The translations under genes were made by a program, and so were the position numbers. From the NCBI GenBank assembly GCA_023475105.1, contig JAMCWJ010000077.1, positions 1 to 60,220 of the forward strand: 60,220 bases of DNA, in the 5' to 3' direction. The notes below the pieces were generated by a model. The model worked only from the letters and a program-made list of their open reading frames with translations, made no database searches and had not been told where the DNA came from. The DNA comes from Nitrospirota bacterium (GTDB lineage Bacteria > Nitrospirota > Thermodesulfovibrionia > Thermodesulfovibrionales > UBA9159). This document shows, in pieces, positions 1 to 7,137 of the stretch. How positions within the stretch are numbered: the first letter of the stretch is position 1; each line of letters starts with the position of its first letter.

Positions 1-1713
1 AGCGACAGTGCCTTCACCATAAGCGGTGGCGGCGGTGGCGGGGGAACTACCTCGATCACGGTCACCTCGCCCAACGGGGGAGAGAGCTGGGCGCCGGGCA
101 GTACCCAGGCGATCACCTGGAGCTATACGGGCAGCCCCGGAGCGAATGTGAGGATCCTGCTTTACAACGGGACGGCTCTGAGCAGGTCGATTGCGACAAG
201 CGCGCCCATCGGGAGCGGAGGCAGCGGCTCCTATAACTGGGCGATCCCTTCCGGCCAGGCAGTAGGCAGCAATTACAAGATAAGAATCATGAGCACGACG
301 AGCAGCGCATACAACGATATGAGCGATAACACCTTCAGTATCTCAAATGCTCCGCCCACCTCGATCACGGTCACCTCGCCCAACGGAGGAGAGAGCTGGG
401 CGCCGGGCAGTACCCAGGCGATCACCTGGACCTCTGCGGGCACCCCCGGAGCGAATGTGAAGATCGAACTTTACAAAGGAGGCGTCTTCAGCAGCTCGAT
501 AATCGCAAGCACTGCGACGGCGGGGGGCTCTTACAATTGGGCGATTCCCGCCGACCAGGCCTCGGGAAGCGACTATACGGTGAAAATTACGAGCACCACG
601 AATGGTACCGTGAGCGACACAAGCGACAGTAACTTTACAATTTTTCTTGGAAGTGCTTGGACATGGGGAGATAACTCCTTCGGACAACTCGGAGACGGGA
701 CCTATAATTCCAGCAACATACCCGTGCAAGTAGACGGCTTGACCGGCGGCATTGCGATCGCCGGAGGATGGGACCACACTGCTGTCGTGAAATCGGACGG
801 CACTGTTGTGACATGGGGTGATAATACTTACGGCCAACTGGGGAACGGGACGACCACCGACAGCACGACCCCGGTTCAGGTGAGCGGCCTGAATAATGCC
901 GTCGCTGTCGCTGTGGGGGACTTTCATACGGCGGCTGTAACGTCCGGCGGCACAGTCGTTGCCTGGGGTCTGAACAATTACGGCCAACTGGGGAACGGGA
1001 CGACCACCGGCAGCACGACCCCGGTTCAGGCGAGCGGCTTGGTCAACATCGTTGCCGTTTCGGCTGGAATGTACCACACGGCGGCTCTCAAGGTCGACGG
1101 TACGGTCTGGATCTGGGGCCGGAACAATAAAGGACAATTGGGAAACGGGACGACGACGGACAGCAACATTCCTGTTCAAGTGAGCGGCTTCACCGGCGTT
1201 GAAAAAATTGCAGCGGGCCAAAATTACACCGTAGCCCTGAAATCGGACGGCACAGTCTGGTCATGGGGATACAACGCTGACGGACAGTTGGGAAACGGGA
1301 CCCACACCGACAGCAACATCCCCGTTCAGGTAACGGTCGCGGAGAATGTGCCGCTCGAAAATGTCATCGGCATAGCTGCGGGAGTGTACCATACGGTTGC
1401 GGTGAAGTCGGACGGCACGGTCTGGACATGGGGGAATAATTTGTACGGACAACTGGGAAACGGCACCTATGATAACAGCGCCGTTCCCGTCCAGGTGAGC
1501 AGCCTGAACGCGGCTGTCGCCGTTGCCGCAGGACAGGATCACTCGGCGGCCCTTAAGAATGACGGCACTGTCATGACATGGGGTGATAACACCTTCGGGC
1601 AGCTGGGAGATGGGACCGATGTTTGGGACAGCAACGTTCCCGTATCCGTGAGCGGTCTGAGCGACGTGTTCGATATCGCGGCAGGACCGTACCATACGGC
1701 CATTGTGAAGTAA
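1..1713 (+). CDS. Secreted RCC1-repeat protein, 5' end outside window
   Basis: The reading frame is open from base 1, so the N terminus lies upstream of the window. Two nearly identical modules containing [14 protein letters not shown] begin near bases 49 and 358. They look like the Ig-like Ser-Thr-rich (Kre9/Knh1-type) repeats of bacterial surface proteins. From about base 655 there are seven copies of W-G-x-N-x-x-G-Q-L-G, each about 50 residues apart, which make a complete seven-bladed RCC1/BNR-type beta-propeller. The protein is probably exported and surface exposed, with the Ig-like domains as a stalk. The ligand is unknown. DNA identity between neighbouring repeats is high (831-880 against 981-1030), pointing to recent internal duplication. 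A clear hairpin terminator follows the stop codon. The family call is firm; the role is not. Confidence 0.85.
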   Translation, partial: SDSAFTISGGGGGGGTTSITVTSPNGGESWAPGSTQAITWSYTGSPGANVRILLYNGTALSRSIATSAPIGSGGSGSYNWAIPSGQAVGSNYKIRIMSTTSSAYNDMSDNTFSISNAPPTSITVTSPNGGESWAPGSTQAITWTSAGTPGANVKIELYKGGVFSSSIIASTATAGGSYNWAIPADQASGSDYTVKITSTTNGTVSDTSDSNFTIFLGSAWTWGDNSFGQLGDGTYNSSNIPVQVDGLTGGIAIAGGWDHTAVVKSDGTVVTWGDNTYGQLGNGTTTDSTTPVQVSGLNNAVAVAVGDFHTAAVTSGGTVVAWGLNNYGQLGNGTTTGSTTPVQASGLVNIVAVSAGMYHTAALKVDGTVWIWGRNNKGQLGNGTTTDSNIPVQVSGFTGVEKIAAGQNYTVALKSDGTVWSWGYNADGQLGNGTHTDSNIPVQVTVAENVPLENVIGIAAGVYHTVAVKSDGTVWTWGNNLYGQLGNGTYDNSAVPVQVSSLNAAVAVAAGQDHSAALKNDGTVMTWGDNTFGQLGDGTDVWDSNVPVSVSGLSDVFDIAAGPYHTAIVK

Positions 1714-1739
1714 GCATTACAGGCTTTTGCCTTCTCGAA

Positions 1740-1771
1740 GGGCTGCAAAGTCAACCTTTGCAGCCCTTTTT
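1740..1771 (+). terminator. Rho-independent terminator after the RCC1 gene
   Basis: Perfect 11 bp inverted repeat GGGCTGCAAAG / CTTTGCAGCCC with a 5-base loop, followed directly by TTTTT. It lies 27 bases after the stop codon. Confidence 0.9.
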
Positions 1772-1858
1772 ATGCGCCCGGCACGGGAGGGCCGATATCC
1801 GCGAATGTGCCCCGCCGACCGATCTCCTTTCGCCGAAATAACGCAGCCTGAGGCATGC

Positions 1859-1887
1859 TTATCAGCACGGCAAAAATCTACTATAAT
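1859..1887 (+). promoter_or_regulatory. Sigma70-type promoter of the citrate synthase gene
   Basis: TTATCA and a perfect TATAAT are separated by 17 bases. The predicted start near 1894 gives a leader of about 56 bases before the citrate synthase ATG. Predicted from sequence only. Confidence 0.6.
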
Positions 1888-1949
1888 GACAAAAGAGACC
1901 ATGGAACGACTCTTTTCAGCCGAGGGCATGAGGAAACCAGGAGGGAACA

Positions 1950-3131
1950 ATGAGTGAGCCTGTGAGGGTCAAGAATATCGGCCTGCGCGGCGTGGCAGTT
2001 GCCGACACAAAGATCAGCTTCATCGACGGAGAACAGGGAGTTCTCATTTACCGGGGATATAGAATAGAGGAACTCGCGGAAAAGTCGTCTTATATCGAGA
2101 CGGCCTACCTCCTTTTGAACGCCGTATTGCCGGATGCACGGCAGCTCAGGGGCTTTTCAGGGGAAGTCGCGGCAGCGAGACATCTGCCCGGCTTTATCAT
2201 TCAGAGCCTGAAGAAGTGGCCGAAAGATGTGACGCCGATGGATGTGCTTCAGGCGTCGGTGCCGCTCCTTGCGATGGCAGACCCCGATCTCGCCGACGAG
2301 ACGAGAGACGGCAACGTCCGGAAGGCAATCAGGCTCATTGCCCGCATGCCCTCAGTGATCGCAGCCTGGGAGCGAATAAGGAAGGGAAGGGAGCCCCTCC
2401 CCCCGGAAGATGGCCTCACGCATGCGGGAAACTTCCTCTGGCAGCTCAGCGGTGAGAGGCCCGATCCCGAAATAGCGCGCGATCTTGATGTCTGCCTGAT
2501 CCTCCACGCTGACCATACGTTCAACGCGTCCACTTTCGCGTGCCGCGAGGTCGTTTCGACGCGGGCGCATATATATGCCGGCGTTGCCGCAGGGGTCGGC
2601 GCGCTTTCGGGAAGTCTCCACGGTGGGGCAAATGCCCGGGTGATGAAGATGCTGAGGGAGGTCGAGGCCGAGAAAGACATCGCCGGCTGGGTGAAGCGGC
2701 AGCTCGACAAGGGTGAGAGGATCATGGGGATGGGCCACGCAGTTTACAAGACTACGGATCCCAGGGCGAAATTTCTGGAAGAGATGTCCCTTCGTCTCGG
2801 AAAGAAGCTCGGTCTGGAGAAATGGCATCGGCTGTCGGCTGCGATAGAGGACGCGGCGATGAAGGAGTTCGAGAGAAAGGGAAAGACAACGATCAGGGCG
2901 AATGTGGATTTCTACAGCGCCTCTGTCTACCACATGATGGGCATCCCTGACGACCTTTTCACGACCGTGTTTGCTGCTTCGCGGATAGCGGGATGGTGTG
3001 CGCATATCATCGAGGAAAAATTCGGCGAGGCCCAGGAAAAACCGATGCTCTACCGGCCCTCTACCGAATACGTCGGTCATTACTGCGGCCTCATGGGGTG
3101 CAGTTATACTCCTCTGGAGGAGAGAACGTAG
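1950..3131 (+). CDS. gltA: Citrate synthase (citrate/2-methylcitrate synthase family)
   Basis: The 393-residue protein condenses acetyl-CoA with oxaloacetate at the entry of the TCA cycle. It matches the shorter CitZ-like bacterial group. Catalytic landmarks are visible: the first histidine in LHGGAN, the second in GMGHAVYK, and an aspartate region in NVDFYSASVYHMMGIP followed by FAASRIAGWCAHIIEE. The start is set by GGAGG six bases before ATG. It has its own promoter (1859-1887). Downstream, 90 bases away, lies a small ferritin-like gene. Citrate and 2-methylcitrate synthases cannot be separated by eye; no prp genes are adjacent, which favours citrate synthase. Confidence 0.93.
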   Translation: MSEPVRVKNIGLRGVAVADTKISFIDGEQGVLIYRGYRIEELAEKSSYIETAYLLLNAVLPDARQLRGFSGEVAAARHLPGFIIQSLKKWPKDVTPMDVLQASVPLLAMADPDLADETRDGNVRKAIRLIARMPSVIAAWERIRKGREPLPPEDGLTHAGNFLWQLSGERPDPEIARDLDVCLILHADHTFNASTFACREVVSTRAHIYAGVAAGVGALSGSLHGGANARVMKMLREVEAEKDIAGWVKRQLDKGERIMGMGHAVYKTTDPRAKFLEEMSLRLGKKLGLEKWHRLSAAIEDAAMKEFERKGKTTIRANVDFYSASVYHMMGIPDDLFTTVFAASRIAGWCAHIIEEKFGEAQEKPMLYRPSTEYVGHYCGLMGCSYTPLEERT

Positions 3132-3221
3132 CAGAAGGAAGGACTGTTCCGCTCGGTAACGCAGGAGAAGGGCTTACTCAAGTCTGAGCGGAAGGGCGGC
3201 GCAGCGCCTTCAGGAGGGAAC

Positions 3222-3422
3222 ATGAGGAGAGAAGAACTTTTTCAGAAGATGAAACTGGCGATCGACAACGAGTATGAAGCGTATCAGTTGTACAAAGACA
3301 TTGCGGAGAGGAGCGGGGATTCGGAACTGAAAGTGATCTTCGAAAGGATCGCCCAAGAGGAACTCGAGCACAGGGAGACGATATTGCACCGTTACGCTGT
3401 GCTGAAAGAATTGGCGCAATGA
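3222..3422 (+). CDS. Half-size rubrerythrin/ferritin-like protein
   Basis: This 66-residue protein is predicted to be two helices. The first carries DNEYEAYQLY and the second AQEELEHRE, which is the E...E-x-x-H pattern of one half of a ferritin-like di-iron site. A full rubrerythrin domain has four helices, so two copies would have to pair to make a complete iron centre, as in encapsulated-ferritin-like proteins. No rubredoxin Cys motifs are present. GGAGG precedes the ATG. It is probably cytoplasmic and related to iron or peroxide handling, but that role is inference. It may be co-transcribed with the citrate synthase gene and the next membrane protein gene, which follows after 9 bases. Confidence 0.7.
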   Translation: MRREELFQKMKLAIDNEYEAYQLYKDIAERSGDSELKVIFERIAQEELEHRETILHRYAVLKELAQ

Positions 3423-3431
3423 AGAGCGAAC

Positions 3432-3653
3432 ATGAAGGCCTGTAAATGGGCGGCATTCGCACTGCTCGCGCTGTCCGCCATGCTTCCGGCCGCAGCAGTG
3501 TACGGCCACGGTTCGCATCCGGGACATATCGATGAGGGTCCCGGCCCCGGGACGGCGATAACCATCATCATGGTGGTTTCCTGGATTGTCCTTGCCCTGG
3601 GAGTCGTTTTTTTCGTCCTGAGGCTGATACGGCCGAAGGACAAGGACCGGTGA
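3432..3653 (+). CDS. Small exported or membrane protein of unknown function
   Basis: 73 residues with an N-terminal signal-like segment (KWAAFALLALSAMLPAAAVYG), a short His/Gly/Pro-rich stretch (HGSHPGHIDEGPGPG), one transmembrane helix (about residues 40-62) and a basic tail RLIRPKDKDR. The likely topology is an N-out single-pass protein with a short periplasmic loop containing three histidines, which could bind metal; that is speculation. It starts 9 bases after the ferritin-like gene, so the two are probably one transcript. I do not recognise a family. Confidence 0.6.
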   Translation: MKACKWAAFALLALSAMLPAAAVYGHGSHPGHIDEGPGPGTAITIIMVVSWIVLALGVVFFVLRLIRPKDKDR

Positions 3654-3675
3654 GGGCGAGCAGTCGTCCGCCCGT

Positions 3676-4218
3676 TTAATCCGATACCTTGGTTCCCGGC
3701 GGGTCCCAGGAATCGAAGAAGCGGTCGAGGGCCACGGTCCTGCCTATCGGAATATGTCCATACAAAAAGGACAACTGTTTCTGAGCCTCTGATTTCGGCT
3801 GCCCATCGACAACCACTTTCCATATGGCTGCGGCAAGTCCCGACCTGTCGGCGCCGGCCTGACAATGTATCAGCAAAGGCCGCGGCGCGGTAGAGAATAT
3901 TTCTATGAGTCTTCCGATATCTTCATTGCTCGGTTCACTGATAGCGGAAAGCGAGAGGTCGAAATGCCGCACCTTGCGTTCAGCACTTACCTCTATTTCC
4001 TCTTTGTACCATGCCGCGTCGGCATTCCTGCCGCGCAGATTCACGATGCTCTTAATGTTGAACTTCCCGATGTAATACTCGAGCTCGTCCCTGTCGAGTT
4101 GAGCGGATCTGTAGGCCTCCCCTGGCGTGATCTCGTGGAAATTGCCCTGTTCCTCCCGGTAGAGGAGGTAGCCCGCGGGGAGAACGAGGAGCAGCAAAAC
4201 GACGATCGTTTTTTTCAT
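3676..4218 (-). CDS. Membrane-anchored dual-specificity/tyrosine phosphatase-like protein
   Basis: The product carries the cysteine-phosphatase signature H-C-x-x-G-x-x-R (HCQAGADRSG) about two thirds along. An N-terminal hydrophobic segment (KTIVVLLLLVLPAGYLLY) should anchor it with the catalytic domain outside the cytoplasm. The general fold is that of the DSP/Y_phosphatase3 group. I chose the second possible ATG (4218), preceded by AAAAGG, over one at 4239 that has no ribosome site. The substrate is unknown; in this family it can be protein, lipid or inositol phosphate. The gene lies 43 bases downstream of mutS2 on the same strand. Confidence 0.75.
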   Translation of the reverse strand: MKKTIVVLLLLVLPAGYLLYREEQGNFHEITPGEAYRSAQLDRDELEYYIGKFNIKSIVNLRGRNADAAWYKEEIEVSAERKVRHFDLSLSAISEPSNEDIGRLIEIFSTAPRPLLIHCQAGADRSGLAAAIWKVVVDGQPKSEAQKQLSFLYGHIPIGRTVALDRFFDSWDPPGTKVSD

Positions 4219-4261
4219 TTCGGATAGCCTTTTTAGCATCTTTACGCCCGGTTCACGGATG

Positions 4262-6628
4262 TTATGTGAGAGTAGCGATAGTGACCCCTGCCGCTCCTTC
4301 TTGGCGCTCGCCTTTTCTGAATGTTCTTACAAGCGGATGACCCTCAAGGTGTTCGCGCACGGCCCTTGCCAGAATGCCGGAGCCGAAGCCGTGGATGATG
4401 GTCACCTCCTGAAGTCCCGCCAGGGAGGCGTGGTTCAGGAACGGTTCAAGCCTCGAGAGCGCCTCATCGACCCTCAACCCTATGAGGGTGATCCTCGAGG
4501 AAACCGTAGCATCCCTCCGCTCCTCCAGCGAAGCGTTTTCCCTTGCTTCCACTGATATGCCCTTCCTGACGCCGGCGTCCGAGGCGGGTATTTCGATCTC
4601 GATGCCTCCCGATCTGACCCGCAGGCGGTTATGCTTCTTGTCCACTTCTATGACCGATGCGTCATAGCCGATAGACCTCACAAAAACCATATCTCCTTCC
4701 TTTACAGCGTCCAGGGGGCGAACCCCGGCGTCCGAGGCGTCACATTCTCTGAGCTTCCGGTCCGTTTCCCTCAGGACCGAATCCGCCTCCCTGATGACTT
4801 CGCGGCTTTTCTCCCTGCCCTTCTTCTTCAGCTCATCCAGGAATGCATGCATCCGTCTTTTCGTGTCGACAATGATCTCCGAGGCCTCCCCGTACGCCTT
4901 TGCAAGGATCTCCTTCTCGCGCCTTTCGGCCTCCCGCGATCTCTCCTCCAGAAGCCTGCCTTTTTCTTCGATCCGGCCGCGCTCCTGTGAGAGCTCTTTC
5001 AGCGCTTTTTCATACTCCGCCCTTTTTGCGTTCAGGTCTGCGATGAGGTTGTCGAATTCGACTCTGATCCCGCCGAGGAGGCCTTTCGCAGATTCGATGA
5101 TGCCTGCCGGCAGGCCGTAGCGCTTCGCTATTTCGAGCGCGTGCGACTGACCGGGTTCTCCCATCCGAAGCCGGAAAAGGGGAGAAAGGGTTTTCTCGTC
5201 GAATTCCATTGAGGCATTGATCATCCCTGCCGTCCTGTGCACAAAACCCTTGATATCGGTGAGGTGCGTCGTCGCGAAGAGCAGGGCGCCTCTGGCCTTC
5301 AGCTCTTTCAGCACGGCGCAGGCGAGGGCGGCCCCTTCCTCGGGATCGGTTCCCGTCCCGAGTTCGTCGATCAATACGATGGTATCAGGGCCCGCCTTTC
5401 TGAGGATCCCGGAGATGTTCGATATGTGGGCGGAGAAAGTCGAGAGGCTGTTTTCTATCGATTGCTCGTCTCCCATATCGATCAACAACTCGCGGATAAG
5501 AGGGAAGCGCGAAGAGGAGTCGGCAGGGACGGGTATCCCCGAAAGGGCCATGAGCTGAAGGAGCCCGATCGTCTTAATCGCGATTGTTTTTCCGCCTGCA
5601 TTGGAACCGGTGATGACCATCACGGTATTGTCGCCTCCCAAGGCAACGTCGAGAGGCACGATGTCCTCCTTCCTCTCATTTTTCCGATAAGTGAGGAAGA
5701 GCAGGGGGTGCCTCGCATTCACGAGACGGACGACCCCGGAATCGTCTATCTGCGGGCTCTGCATCCTGAGCTGGTCTGCAAAGCAGGCCACGGAGTTCAG
5801 GAGATCGAGGTGCATGATGATCCTGAACTGCGCCCCGAGTTCGTCCGCCGCCGCTCGTATCCTCGCGCAGATATCCCTGAGAATGCGCATCTCTTCTGCT
5901 TTTTGCTCGGCGAGAAGATTTTCAAGTTCGTTCGAAAGGCCGATGATCGCAAGGGGTTCAACAAACGCGGTCTCCCCCGACCTCGAGACGTCGTGGACCA
6001 CGCCGGGCACCTGTCCCTTTGCGTCCATCCTTACCGGGATGACCCATCTGCCCGATCTTTGGGTGACGAAGGTGTCCTGGAGAAAGACAGCGACCCTTTC
6101 ATCCCGGGTCATCTCCTCGAGCCTCTTTGCGATCCTGCTTTCCGAGCGCCTCACGCGCGCCCTTAGTTCAGAGAGGAGCGGCGATGCGCTGTCGAGAATA
6201 TTCCCCTCGCTGTCCAGCGACTTTTCGAGCAGCGCGAGGATGACGGGAAACCCTGTGAGGGGAAGGGAGAGCTCTTTGAGATAGGGCAAATCTTCCCTCT
6301 CTTCCAACTGCAGGGATATCTCTGAAAGGACGGCGAGAAAAGGCGTGAAGGCGGAGAGTTCCTTTGTTTCAAGAACGGAGCCCTCGGGCCTTACCTTGAC
6401 GAGCAGTGGAAGGATATCGGAAAACTCCGAGAGCCGCAGAGGGCTTCCCTCGGCGGAAATCCTCCGTATCTCCTCGACCTGCGCAAGCCTTTCGCGTATC
6501 TCTTCAGGCCGGGAAAGGGGGAGGATACCGAGAACGGCCTTCCGCGAGGCATCACTGTGGGAAAAAGACGAGATTATCCTGAGGAGCTTCGGGAACTCGA
6601 GGAGCTTAAGGGCGCCGTCGGTGATCAT
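4262..6628 (-). CDS. mutS2: MutS2 family protein with Smr domain
   Basis: 788 residues, the normal MutS2 size. It lacks the MutS mismatch-reading N-terminal domains and has a core clamp region, an ABC-type ATPase with Walker A GSNAGGKT and Walker B/signature IDELGTGTDPEEG, a long Lys/Glu-rich coiled coil (roughly residues 510-620), and a C-terminal Smr domain with the IIHGFGSG motif. MutS2 proteins suppress recombination or rescue collided ribosomes (RqcU activity in Bacillus). Which applies here cannot be told from sequence. The ytxH-type gene ends 18 bases upstream on the same strand, so both probably share the promoter at 7020-7048. Confidence 0.95.
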   Translation of the reverse strand: MITDGALKLLEFPKLLRIISSFSHSDASRKAVLGILPLSRPEEIRERLAQVEEIRRISAEGSPLRLSEFSDILPLLVKVRPEGSVLETKELSAFTPFLAVLSEISLQLEEREDLPYLKELSLPLTGFPVILALLEKSLDSEGNILDSASPLLSELRARVRRSESRIAKRLEEMTRDERVAVFLQDTFVTQRSGRWVIPVRMDAKGQVPGVVHDVSRSGETAFVEPLAIIGLSNELENLLAEQKAEEMRILRDICARIRAAADELGAQFRIIMHLDLLNSVACFADQLRMQSPQIDDSGVVRLVNARHPLLFLTYRKNERKEDIVPLDVALGGDNTVMVITGSNAGGKTIAIKTIGLLQLMALSGIPVPADSSSRFPLIRELLIDMGDEQSIENSLSTFSAHISNISGILRKAGPDTIVLIDELGTGTDPEEGAALACAVLKELKARGALLFATTHLTDIKGFVHRTAGMINASMEFDEKTLSPLFRLRMGEPGQSHALEIAKRYGLPAGIIESAKGLLGGIRVEFDNLIADLNAKRAEYEKALKELSQERGRIEEKGRLLEERSREAERREKEILAKAYGEASEIIVDTKRRMHAFLDELKKKGREKSREVIREADSVLRETDRKLRECDASDAGVRPLDAVKEGDMVFVRSIGYDASVIEVDKKHNRLRVRSGGIEIEIPASDAGVRKGISVEARENASLEERRDATVSSRITLIGLRVDEALSRLEPFLNHASLAGLQEVTIIHGFGSGILARAVREHLEGHPLVRTFRKGERQEGAAGVTIATLT

Positions 6629-6646
6629 TACTGCGTGTCGTCACAT

Positions 6647-6988
6647 CTACAGTCCGAGACCCTCGATTATCCTTTTTTTCTGTTTCTCGATTATCTTCTG
6701 ACCGTGTTCCAGGGACTTGATCACTTCCCTTTTTGCCGCATCCGAAAGTTCGACGCCCCTTTCGAGGATGTCCGACGCTCTGGCCTTCACAGTGCCGGCG
6801 AGCTCGTCCACCGTCTCGATCGTCTCTTCCACGAGCTCGACTGCGTCGCGCTTTACTCGCTTTGCAGCCTTCGAGATGTCCCTCCTCGTTTCACGGCCCG
6901 ATTTCGGAGCATAGAGAAGGGCAACGCCCGCTCCGATAAATCCGCCGAGCAGAAATGCTCCGGCGATAGTCTTCGTTGTATCGTTCAT
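6647..6988 (-). CDS. YtxH-domain membrane protein
   Basis: 113 residues. One glycine-rich transmembrane helix (AGAFLLGGFIGAGVALLYAP) is followed by the YtxH hallmark LYAPKSGRETR and a long amphipathic Lys/Glu helix. The start at 6988 is fixed by AAAGGAG eight bases upstream; a longer frame to 7066 runs through the promoter and is rejected. YtxH proteins are small stress-linked membrane proteins of unclear mechanism. First gene of a likely two- or three-gene unit with mutS2. Confidence 0.8.
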   Translation of the reverse strand: MNDTTKTIAGAFLLGGFIGAGVALLYAPKSGRETRRDISKAAKRVKRDAVELVEETIETVDELAGTVKARASDILERGVELSDAAKREVIKSLEHGQKIIEKQKKRIIEGLGL

Positions 6989-7019
6989 GACGATCTCCTT
7001 TCGGTAATTCCTTTCTTTT

Positions 7020-7048
7020 AATCTATCAGGAAAGGTCCGAAGAGTCAA
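7020..7048 (-). promoter_or_regulatory. Sigma70-type promoter for ytxH-mutS2
   Basis: TTGACT, 17-base spacer, TAGATT on the minus strand. The predicted start near 7013 gives a 25-base leader that includes the AAAGGAG ribosome site. Confidence 0.6.
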
Positions 7049-7102
7049 TTGCCGGTCTTCTTTCAATTTTCCCCGGGGACACGGCCATCTCGTATCCCTG
7101 CG

Positions 7103-7131
7103 TTGATTCCCGGCCTCCGCAGTTATACAAT
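7103..7131 (+). promoter_or_regulatory. Sigma70-type promoter giving a leaderless ATPase mRNA
   Basis: TTGATT, 17-base spacer, TACAAT. Six bases separate the -10 box from the GTG start at 7138, so transcription should begin at or next to the start codon. No Shine-Dalgarno sequence is present. Confidence 0.55.
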
Positions 7132-7137
7132 AGTGTC

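Noticed and set aside
343..1695. Long minus-strand frames across the RCC1 gene
   Set aside because: They mirror the repetitive coding strand and have no family match or ribosome site.
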